DNA of 64,000 nt from Guadua angustifolia (Eukaryota > Streptophyta > Magnoliopsida > Poales > Poaceae). Below, piece after piece: positions 36,216 to 46,881 of the stretch (position 1 is its first letter; each line of letters opens with the position of its first letter). The DNA is taken from the NCBI GenBank assembly GCA_036346375.1, contig CM070517.1, forward strand, positions 46,844,200 to 46,908,199. Direction: 5' to 3'. The notes below the pieces were generated by a model. It ran no database searches and was not told where the DNA came from. It saw nothing but the letters and a program-made list of their open reading frames with translations. A program made the position numbers and the translations under genes.

Positions 36216-38369
36216 TCATGACGCGCCGGCGGCGGCGACCTCCTCCACCATCCTAGCCGCCTGCGCCATGCCGGGCCGGCTCTCTGGCTCGGGGTTGGTG
36301 CACTCGACGCCAACCCGTAGCAGCCGCACCGCTGCGCCTCCCGCGCCCCCGTCGACGATGGGGTCGACAAGCTCCTGCTCGCCGCCCTCGGCCACCGCCG
36401 ACGCTGCCCACCGCACGACGTCGGTGCCGCCGCGCGCGTTGAGGAAGTACTGAGAGGGGAACCTCCCCGTGACGAGCTCGAGGAGCACGACGCCGAGGCA
36501 GTACACGTCGGACCTGGCCGACACGGCGGCGTGGTGGTGGTGCTGCTGCTGCGGGTGCGCGCCGGCCTCGGGCGACCGGAACGCGAACATGGCGTGAGGC
36601 GCCTGCGCCGTGTTGACGAGCGGGAAGAAGCCGTAGTCCACCAGCCGCGGCTCCAGGTCGGCGTCGAGGAGGATGTTCCCCGACTTCAGGTTCCCGTGCG
36701 GCGGCGGCGGCGGCGGCGGCCCGTCGAAATCGGCGCCGTCCATGCTCACGAGCCGCATCGCCGGGATGCCGAGCTTCTCGTGGAGGTACGCCATGCCGCG
36801 CGCCACGCCGACGGCGATCCTCAGCCTCGCCGGCCAGTCCAAGATCACCCTGTTCGGGCTCTGATCCCCTGCACCACCAACACATTTAAGTGATTAATTA
36901 GCACTAACTATGCAATTAACTAGTACTAATTGGAGATTAGTTGTGTGATTACCGTGAAGGACGTAGAGGAGGCTGCCACGTGGCATGTACTCGGAGACGA
37001 TGAGCTTCTCCTCCTTGCGGTAATGGTAGCCGATGGGAGGGAGCACGTTGGGGTGGCGGAGCTCGCCGAGCATCTGCAGGTGCTCCTCGAACTCCTTGCG
37101 GCCGACGCGGTTCATGTCGCGCATGCGCTTCACGGCGACGGTGACGCCGTTGCGCATGGCCGCCTTGTACGCCGACCCGAGCGTGCCGTTACCGAGCACC
37201 TCCGCCGACGCTTTCATCAGCTCCGGCAGCCCGAACTCGCCGCTGACCTCGCTCATCAGGACGAACTCGCCCATCCGCCGGCCGCCCCCGCCTGATCCGC
37301 TGCGGGAGCCCTGGCTGCTGCCACCGTGGCTGGAACCGCCACCGGCGACGCCCAGCTCCACCGCCACCATCTCCGCGGCGCGCGGTGCAGTTGACGCTGC
37401 CATGGCCTTGTCGGAGCTTTCCCTGCTGCCGGCGTGGTCGAACCTCGGCGCGTTGTTCCTCTCGTCCTGCCGCAGCATGAGCACCATGGCGCCGGTGACC
37501 AGCGCGATCACGAGCACGATGATGCCGATCACCACGACCACGCTGGTCTCCTCCTCGACGGCGACGTAATCCGCTGCGGTGGCGGGAGGCATGGACGACG
37601 CCTCGGCCCCCGGCGTGGCCGCCGCGCACGCCGCGGTGTCGCTGCCCGGAGCTCCGCACAGGCCGGGGTTTCCGGCAAACGCGGACTCGTTGAAGCGCGT
37701 GGCGACGGCATGCGGTAACACGCCGGTGAGGCTGTTGTGCGACACGTTGAACAGCCGGAGAGACGCCGGGAGAAAGGAAGGGACGGGCCCCTCGATCTGG
37801 TTGTGCTCTAGGTGGAGCTCGAGGAGGCGCGGGGCAATGGCGATGGCGTCGGCCGGCAGCGCGCCGGAGAGGTCGTTGTTGTCGAGGTAGAGCTTCTTGA
37901 GCCACCGCATGGAGGTGAACACGTCGCCGGGGACCGGCCCGGTGAACGCGTTGTGCGACAGGTACAGGGCGCGGAGGCTGCGCACGCTGGCGAGGCTCGC
38001 CGGCAGCGGGCCGGAGAATGCGTTGCGCTTGAGGTTGATGGAATGGAGCCCTGGAAGGTGCGCGAGCGCGGCGAAGTCGAAGGTGCCGGAGAGGTTTAGG
38101 TGCGCGAGCCGGAGGCCGATGAGGATGCCCTTGTAGCACTGCACCCGGGGCCACGGGCTGGTGGCATTGCACGGCACCGATGGCGACGACGGCGACCACG
38201 CCTCTAGCGCGTTGTTCGGGTCCGAGAACGACGACTTGAGGCGCAGGAGCGCCGCTGCCTCGGTGCCTGGGGCGGCCCCATCAGGGCTGGCGGTGGCGGC
38301 CGGGCCGGCGAGGACGGTCAGGAGGAGGAGGAGGAGAATGGAGAGCCGGAAGGCGAGGAGGATGACCAT
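36216..38369 (-). CDS. LRR receptor-like kinase, PRK-type (probable pseudokinase), 2 exons
   Basis: Exon 1 is 38369-36953 and exon 2 is 36868-36216, joined in frame for 689 residues. Layout: signal peptide (1-27), LRR N-terminal cap with paired Cys (about 35-80), five to six LRRs (about 85-235), a second Cys pair (NPGLCGAPGSDTAAC), a transmembrane segment (about 276-299), a Gly/Ser-rich juxtamembrane region, then a kinase-like domain. The glycine loop is GNGTLGSAYKA and the lysine is in VAVKRM. The catalytic loop reads HGNLKSGNILLD, so the usual HRD aspartate is replaced, and DFG is DYG. These changes are typical of pollen receptor-like kinases (LRR-III group), which signal through partners such as RopGEFs; a function in pollen is inference. 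The intron (36952-36869) is short. Confidence 0.88.
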
Positions 38370-39015
38370 GAATATTTGGTGGAGGTCAGAGCCGTTCCTC
38401 TAGTTTTCTTCCAGCTTCCTCTAATGATTCCTGCCTTTCTTGGCCTTGCCTCTTCTGCTTTTGTCGATGCCTCTTCTGCTCCAGTGGTTAGGCAGGCAGC
38501 TTTAGGAGTAAAAGTAGGAATATACAGCTGAGACAACAGGTGATCAATGGAGATGATGCAATGCAACAGGTAAGGCAATGGCAGGTTTGCCTGGTTCTTC
38601 AAAACAGAAGTGTAAATGTGTAATGGAGTGTTGGCTGGATAACAGGATGGCCTGTGTTGTTTCCTTTTCCCTGAAAAGATGAGGGAAGTATATTGCAGTT
38701 GGCTCTGCAAATCAGCTCTAAAAATAGTAAAGGTGGCAGATGAGGCAAAGATTAAATTAGCAAACTGAAACATCTTCTTGCTCCTGTTTTCATGTTTCTA
38801 TTATGTATAACGTGATGGGAATCAACTGCATGGTTTTCTGCTCTCAAATGAGATATGTTACTGCTGCAAATAGCTTGAGAATGTCATTGGAGTGCTTATT
38901 TACCCTGTTGCCTGCAAAAATTAGGCTGAGATGACATGTGAAGGTTGTTTAACTTTGTTTAGGAATAACCACAGGTAATTTTATCTGTACACAACAGCCC
39001 CATGTATTCTCTTCA

Positions 39016-40837
39016 GGGCTTATTTGGTCCAAATCCCATGGGCCAAAAGCCCCATGGAATATTTCCTCAGGCTAACCCAGCCGGCCATTTGGAGTATCCG
39101 GGAAATCGATTTCCCAGCTCAATCCCAGTGGTTTCCACGGGAAAAAATCATCGTGTCTTCACACCGGGAAATATTCTCCTCTCACATCGCGAACTCCTCC
39201 CGCATCGATGTCGCCGCACGTATCCCTTCCTCCGCTACTAAGCTCTTCCTACTCCCTCTCCAGCAGCGGCATCTCACAAATCCCGTACCCATTTCGAAGG
39301 TTCGGGATAGCTTCCTCGCATCCTCCTCGTCCTCCTCCCGCTACAGTTCGGCGTCTAATCCCTTTTCTCGTCAACTTCTCTCACAGATCCCATACCCATT
39401 TCGAGCAAGGATAGGAGGAGGCAGTTGGTATTCATGATGAACATCACTAAGGCAAAGAGATTGCAACAGGAGGGAGAGGAAGGAGCCGTTGGCCTCTCGT
39501 TAAGCCACGGTCACACCCACCATGAATCTAAAAGGAGTGTCATTTGCAAAGGTAAGGATGAAAAGATCAACCTGAGTTCTTGAAATATTGTCAAATCCCT
39601 TTTTGTTTGATGCTGTGAAGTATAGTTGTTTTGTTGCTCCTGCAATGGGACAAGTTAGATTGGTTCTATAATTGTGTGGTGTGTGATGACTTCTTGGAGA
39701 TTGTTCTTGGTTGTTATTGATGGTAACATGCACAGATGCCTCTTGATTAGATTGGTTTGCAATGAAGCAAATTAGATTGGTTCTGTACAAGAGTGTTGCA
39801 TGATGAGTTCTTGGATACTGCTTCGATACTTAGCAAATAGAAAACACGATTGCCTTGTATATCCCATTGTAGTCTTGCATATTGCAGCTAAGAATACTAC
39901 AATATTAATTCTGGTGTGTTTTTAGACACAAATCAGGTGATAATGAAACATTAGTTATAGATCACAATTTCCATGTCCAGCTCTCATATTTTATGTCATT
40001 TTGCCCCACCGATGGTATGTATTACATCTGTTTCTGGTAACTATGATAACAATAAGGGTGCGTTTGGTAGAGCTCCCAGCTTCAGCTTCCTCATGAGAAG
40101 CTGAGGAGCTATACCAAATAAGAAAAAAATCAACCAGCTTCACATAGGAATCCGAGGAAGTGATTCATGTTTTTTGATTTGCAGCTTGGGAGCCAAAAAA
40201 ACCTGCTTCCCACCTGATTCACATCCTGATTCTTCGGTGGAAGTATTCGTGTTATGAACTATTTCTCAAACAAGAATCACTTCCACCATAGAATCGATTC
40301 CATAGAGAATCAGGAGCTGGAGCTGGAGAATCAGGATCTGGAGCTCTACCAAACAGGCCCTAAGTCAATGCAAGCTTTATCTTTGCGATTGAAGAATATC
40401 TCAAATAAAGGTAGACGGCTAGTTGGTGATAATTATCACGGACTAAAGAAGTTGAATATAACCAGGTACGGTTAGATTTAGGGATCATATCCATCACTTC
40501 ATTCTTAACGTTCACCAAATGTTTATTGGGATCAATATGTGGAGGTTTAACATATCTCAATTTGAGTTAGTAAATCAAGAACAACCTTTTCTGTTTCTAT
40601 CAATAAAATGAGGTTGTGTTGATAGATCGCTGCAATCCCTATCTTACATGCCCCTGAATTTTGTAATTTTTCTATTTTTTTGAGATTTTTTGTAATGTTT
40701 GGGATTTTCATCCCGTGTCTTCCAAATGGTGGCAGGGAATATTTTTCGAGGGATTATTTTCCCAAGGGGATGAAAGGGATTCCATGTGCCCTTCAAAATC
40801 CACCTTGGGATTTTCCCCCTAACATCTAAACAAGCCC
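39016..40837. mobile_element. Non-autonomous PIF-like element carrying a nested MITE
   Basis: Outer ends GGGCTTATTTGGTCCAAATCCC and, on the other strand at 40837, GGGCTTGTTTAGATGTTAG form a diverged inverted repeat. TCA lies on both sides (39013-39015 and 40838-40840). The interior has a CT-rich leader-like part (39180-39420) but no transposase frame. A second MITE (40056-40360) is inserted inside. The total length is 1822 bp. Confidence 0.55.
40056..40360. mobile_element. Tourist-like MITE nested in 39016-40837
   Basis: The 305-bp element has terminal repeats GGGTGCGTTTGGTAGAGCTCC and GGGCCTGTTTGGTAGAGCTCC, flanked by TAA at 40053-40055 and 40361-40363. Short imperfect repeats of GAGCTGGAGAATCAGGA type fill the right part. 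It is non-coding. Confidence 0.8.
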
Positions 40838-41029
40838 TCAGTGTCACAAAAGAATCATGTAATGAAACTTTCTTGCTGTATCTCCTGTTGAGAAATATAC
40901 AATGCACACTTGATGCTTCTAGAATATTTAGGAATTTTACATGAGGTAGATATTACCTTGGAAAGTTACTAAAATAAATTGTTTTGCCATGCTTCATAAT
41001 GAAATAAAAAAATATCTACAAACTAGATA

Positions 41030-41395
41030 TTAGGGAAGAAGAATGTAGAAACTTAGATATTTTGAGAATAGAATTCTAGATATGAGATATTTGTAGTTAT
41101 AGGCTTTAAATAGTTGACATTTGGCACCAATCCAATAGCTATGTAATCTTATAAATAGAGATGTCGTCCACCACTAGTGTATGTACCATATGTGTGCCAT
41201 AGATGAGTCATATGGGCTATCAAAGGCCACAAGCCACCATGAGTCTAGAGTGTTAGAGAGAGCCATGAGAGGTGGCACATAGATAAAGTACTAGGGTAGC
41301 CGTCAGGAGTGTTCAGTTGTGTTGTACTAAAATTTGTAGTAGTGAAATAAAGAGTTTAGTTCTTGTGTGTAAGAGTGAGTTGACATGAGTATTGA
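41030..41395 (+). repeat. Possible solo LTR or LTR fragment
   Basis: The stretch has a promoter-like TATAAATAG word (about 41151), then a repeat-rich leader and GAAATAAAGAG near 41345, an order typical of a copia LTR (U3-R-U5). Clear TG/CA ends with a target duplication could not be assigned, so this is only a suggestion. Confidence 0.3.
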
Positions 41396-41558
41396 GGATC
41401 CACCCTCAGATTCTCTAACTTCTCTAACGCAGAAGAGGTAGATAAATGACTACAAACAATATCACCAATCCTCCTAACTAGCAAAAAAAAATCCAACATC
41501 CATTCTACAGTTGTCATATGTAGACACATTAGAGCAAGCACCCATTCAACACTCAGAC

Positions 41559-41784
41559 TGGGTCACATTTAATCCTAAACATTTTGTATATCTACTACAC
41601 ACATTTTTGCCTCAAAAATTTGAAGACCTCTGAAATGAGCTCTAAGGGGAAGACCTTTTGTCTCCGGCACTTGGGTCACCTTCAATCCTAAACATTTTGT
41701 ATTTTGGCTACACACATTTTTGTCTTGAAAATTTGAAGACCTCTGAAATGAGCTCTAAGGGGAAGACCTTTTGTCTCCAGCACT
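41559..41784. repeat. 113-bp tandem duplication
   Basis: Two adjacent copies (41559-41671 and 41672-41784) share TGGGTCAC, TCCTAAACATTTTGTAT, CTACACACATTTTTG and the block GAAGACCTCTGAAATGAGCT up to TTTTGTCTCC. They differ at about ten positions. The duplicated DNA flanks the broken gene to its right. Confidence 0.75.
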
Positions 41785-42379
41785 CTGAAGTAGATGAACA
41801 TAAAAACAATAAAGCACACAAATACATAGACTACTGTGTACTCGTTGAGCCCAATGGAGCATTATTGGAAAGCAGTATGTTGAAAGCAATCCTCCAAACC
41901 ATAAGGAAATTGAACAAAAACTTACACATGTTGCACGAGCCCTAGTTTTTATAATTCAATTCCTTTGTTCGCAACATCTTGACTAGTTACCATTGAATAG
42001 CATATACCCACCATATTTCTAAACTAAAAATGATTAGATTTGATAAGCTTCAAAATGCAGATAAAGTAAAAATAATAAAATTGGAGATAGAAAAAAGCTC
42101 ACATTTAGCAAGCTGTAGGCATGATCACCCCTCTTGTTTGCTTTTATAATTTTTCTAACAATATTTTTGGAGTAAGAAGCAGCACTGGGGGTGCTAATAT
42201 AGGATATGCTATGAGGACTTCTCAAATGGTCCAAATAATACAACCGTGGGACAAAAAATACAATTGTGGTAAAATAATAATTATAGAAGAATAGTATATA
42301 TACATATACAAAAAGTACGAATCACAGACCAATAAGCATGTCACGCAACCATGGATTGTCCTTCTTTTGTTGGAAATTG

Positions 42380-43344
42380 GCTTATTGGAGTGCCACTTGC
42401 CGACTGTAGAACGGAGGTCATCCACAATAACCTTTGCTCGGTTGACCTCAGCAATGTCCTCTGGTGAGTTTTTTATAGCAGCCTCCCGCCCGGTGACATG
42501 GTCTTATGAACCAGGGAATAGAGGTTTGTTGAACAAGAGAATGAAAAAGCAACGCATGATTGCATAGTCTGTGCCGCCCGTTTTTATCCTCTCTATGAGG
42601 TCCTTAGTTTTAATATTTTCTTTCTTGGAGACACTAAGCTCTGATTTCAGTTTATCAAGGTCACGATCCATGTCTGGGTGATGTGGTAAGTCTCTCTCAA
42701 TTACTGTTGGCACCCCAAGCACATATCGTACTACATGTTCATTAATAGGCAGACTCTTATCTCCACCCCCACCTGAATTACCAAATTTTCTGAGTTTGTG
42801 TGTTCCATAAGGAATGCTAGCAGGTAATGATTCTCCAAGCTTTCTAAATTAAATTTTAGAAGCTCCCCAAAGCCCAACTCTACGATCTGTTTGTTTTGTT
42901 CTGGTGAGAGGGCCTTTATTGCTTCTAGTACAGAATTTGGTACATATCTCATATTAACATTATATCTATGCTCCAGAAATAAACTTAAGTTTACAACTAG
43001 AGTTCTTACAGGAATAAAACATAATTATAGTTCTTACAAGAATGAAATAGGTGAAAGAAAGAATAGAAAATGGTTAATGCATACAAAATGATTAATGCAA
43101 ATCAATCAAGATCAATTGGAGAGTTCAAAATCACCTCTTGGGAAATTTTCCTCTTTTTTGGGAGATTGGCCTCTAGCGAGGTTTGAAAATCACTATCCTC
43201 ATGCCCCTCTTTGTCATTTTCATGCGGCTCTTTAGAGGGATCAAAATTATCATCATTAAATGAAGTCGTCTCCTTACTTGAAGCATGCAAGCGACTGTTG
43301 GTATCAGTAGCCGCATTCCTGCTGCTCCTACGGGGAGGAGCCAT
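42380..43344 (-). pseudogene. Broken Ulp1/DUF1985-associated (plant transposon-linked) gene fragment
   Basis: The minus strand encodes an N-terminal acidic/basic piece (MAPPRRSSRNAATDTNS at 43344), then a block beginning MRYVPNSVLEAIKALSPEQ and IVELGFGELLKF (42952 on). That block continues in a shifted frame as KSLPINEHVVRYVLGVPTV and ends MRCFFILLFNKPLFPGS, where TAA interrupts before DHVTGREAAIKNS. The order resembles the region before the peptidase in grass Ulp1-type genes carried by Mutator-like elements, by memory only. At least one frameshift (in a G run near 42772) and one stop show it is dead. No peptidase domain was found. Confidence 0.5.
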
Positions 43345-46300
43345 CTATAGTTGAACAAGCAAAAAAACAATTATGAGAAATAATTAAGCTCTACCTGGAA
43401 AGGCACATCAACTACAGTTTAACAATTGCGTTTATGAATCGGACAACCTATTGGTTTGGAAGAATATAAATTGGAAATTATACATTTAAGATAATATCAA
43501 CCGGTGCGGTTCTTAACAATACTACATCCACTACACATCAATAGCATGTTCTCGTGAAAAGAACATCGTGGTACAGCCACGATATATATATTTTAGTTCA
43601 CAAATCTGTCTTTCCGTAAAATTTTAGTACCGATACTTCATGATACTGTGATGATATCTCCTGATCATCCGGTTGAGCCTATGTGCTCTCTATCTTTGCT
43701 CAGTTTTTTAGTCTGTGCGCTTTGAGCTGGGCTGATATCCTCACAAGAAATCTTTAGATAAAAATCAATGCTCACAAGAAATAATACTTAGTTTTTGCGT
43801 ATTTAACAAACTTTTGGCTTCAAACGCAAATCTATTAATCCGCTTATTTACTATAAAAGCATTTCTTTCATTAGACATTGTTATATTGATTCCAGAAATT
43901 ATCCGATATGCATTAATTCTTGTGCTTCATCAATGGATGGATCAATACAGCTCGTTGTCGAATCAATCTGACTGTGATCCAGAGAATATAGTGGCATGCC
44001 TCTTTAAAATGAAGAAAATTGAGTTTTTATTCAGAGGTAGAGTCTAAGTTTAATACTTCATCAAACAATTAGTCTCTCATGACAAATCAAACCAGAGTAT
44101 AAGAATTTACCTATAACTGTTGTGAAATCCCATCCAAGTAACATATAACTGATAGAAATAGCAACTGTAGAAAACATTGTGGACTTCATCATTTCATCAA
44201 GTACTATAGCCCTTTCCAAATAATTTGTGTACCCGAAAAATATGGATACTTGTGAGAAACACTTGCTTAAAAATAGAATCCATTCAAACTATGTTTTAGG
44301 GTAACCAATCAAATTTCTGCTTCCTGAAATAACCATTTTAGACGTACAGTCAGATGCTTAGTATCTCTCGATGCTTGTCAGTTAATCCCATGGGCTATTT
44401 CACTTGTGTTGCAACACAGGAACCTCTTATCACTATAGAATTATAAAAAGACTAGTGCGTTAGTTATGTCATAACTTCATGTGCCATTTCATTCTTGATT
44501 CACTATGTTTTGGAATGTAAACTACTTCTACACTTGTCCAGCCTCATGGTCTACAGATGCTAGACCCCGCCAAAACATGGCAAGCAGCTAGGGCTATTGA
44601 AAGGAACAAGTCACCAAACATTAGTTTGCTGGAACAAGCTGCAACAATAATGAATGAATAATGATCTTAATAAATGATAAAGTGGTCCGATCTGAAGTTC
44701 GCGAGGGTTAATTAAGAAATTCTTGTGATAAATAATTGCATGCCAAGGTTTAGAAGTGACCGGTAAATTTTACATCAAACGTTTTATGCAGTCACCAAAA
44801 TCTTCTAGAGATTCTATTCAGTTTGCTTTCAAGTATGCCGCCATGAATAACTACAACCAATGATCCCGTATCTAGAGAAAGCATATTTGATTGATATTGG
44901 AAAAGGCACTCCGAAAGGCAGCAATGCAGCATCTATGATTAAATGCACTATAAGCTGAATAGAATGTGATTATCAAAAATGGGTGTTCCTCATCACTGTG
45001 CAATACAAGACTAGTTAATCATTAGTAGGTTGAAACAGAATATTCACCACTATCTTTTTAGTTTTAGTTACCAGTAGGATACATTCAGCACTAAACGGAA
45101 CATAAGAAAACAAATAATTGAATAGGAAAAAGAATCGCACCCAATGTAATCACTGCTCTCTCTCAAAGCACCATCAGTTAGTTGTAGGTTGCCAAAACAG
45201 GAACTCTCCGAACCTTCCATGCTTTACATTAGACCTCTCGCTTGCAGGTTCGACTGCAAAGAAAAGTGAAAGTGAACACTTAACAGTTTCCAGAAAATAG
45301 GAGGCGTGAAGTGGATTGGATGCCAAAGTGGGGAGGGGTGACTTGGGAATCTTTTTGAAATTTTGGCCAAAGCGGGTTTTTGCAATACATCAGCGTACAT
45401 GATCGATCGATATCGCACCCTCTTTTACTGCCTGTTGATCTTCGGGAGCTGAAAAGTTGGATCAATTGAAGTGCAGCGGTTGCGGCGATTAACTCGCGTG
45501 CAAAGTTGATTGCATAAGGTAGTTAAAGAACATCAGAACATCTACGGCAGTGCAATAATTCTGAAGTCAAATGTAGCCGTCGCTTCGTACGTACGTACAT
45601 GCATGCCAGATTATCATCTGAACATGCAGAGCAGTGTGATTTTGAAGTTAAACGTTGACTGCATAAGGCATGTACAACAGTCTTGACAGCTGCTTTTGTA
45701 AGTATATATCATATCACATAAAGATAACAAAACAGACAACTTCTACAATAGCTTGTCTGTCAGGCAGATCTATAAACTAATTAATTTATGCATGGGCCCA
45801 TAAATTACCATGATCAAGCATGAGTATATAGACGGCTTCTTTCATACAACGGGCGACGGAGCCGTCGTTTTGCATTGGAGCACGGGCCACTGCCGTCCTC
45901 TCGTGAAGAGACGGCAAGCGCCTCTCTCCTCATTAATTCTATGCCACATAGGATGATAAAGATTACGTGGCAACTTGCAAACGGTTCATTAATTACTGTT
46001 GTACATGCTCTTAATTAAAGTTACTCTTAATTAAAGCTTTGCGCAATTCAGTGTTTTTAGGAAAGCATAGAAGAACCCGTTGCTGTTGTTTTAGATCCAT
46101 GTTCCACATACAATGATCGAACATGTGGAACCTTTAATTTGGCGAAGCAATTAAGGTAGTGTTTGGTTGAAAGCTGAGCTAGAATGAAGATTATCGAATT
46201 TGCACATGTAGATGAGACAATGCCACATATTCGCATGCATGCTTAATGTTGAACAACGTATATAAAGGCACTGCTAAGTGACACTCCTGTGTTTTTTTGT

Positions 46301-46360
46301 TTACGAGCACTCAACTTTTTTCCTATAGAGTGCTCAAATATAAAGAGAGAAGACAAATTG
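43345..46360. other. AT-rich intergenic DNA, nothing recognised
   Basis: Only short frames without known motifs. ACGTACGTACAT and GATCGATCGAT runs near 45400-45600 are simple sequence. The right edge (from 46362) begins the nsLTP repeat unit. Confidence 0.5.
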
Positions 46361-46881
46361 ATTCTATCTCAATTGTGTAGTGCTTAAAATTTAAGTGCTA
46401 TATAATAAGAAAACACTAGTTAAGAAGAACCTTAGACACTAATATATAATAGTGAGACAAATAGAGGCAGTTTACTGACATGAGTAGGTAAATCACAGGT
46501 TGTCAGTCCATTTATTCATGCGACAGCAACAGCATATGCATCGTTGCATTACATTGTGCATGATCGAGCCAAAGTCACGCAGCACAAGGTAGCATATATA
46601 TGTATATATGCACACACGCAGGCCACGCAGGCTAGACGAGAGCGAGCGTGCAGGCTAGCTAACTACGCTTAGGTGCAGCGCGGCATGGGGAGGCGGCAGA
46701 CGGCGAAGAGGCGCGTGGCGTTGGGGCTGCGGATGTAGATGCCGTAGTTGGGGCTGTTGTGTACCAAGACAGCACCCTGCTGCGCCAAATGCTGCTTTCA
46801 AAGACGCCACCGCACCGACCACCGAACAGGCCTTGACCCCAAGACGGCGTCAAGAAGCGACGGGTTGCACGCCGGCCCCGC

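Noticed and set aside
37189..38199. 336-residue second minus-strand frame in the receptor kinase gene
   Set aside because: Low-complexity His/Arg/Pro product in a GC-rich exon; the LRR-kinase frame explains the DNA.
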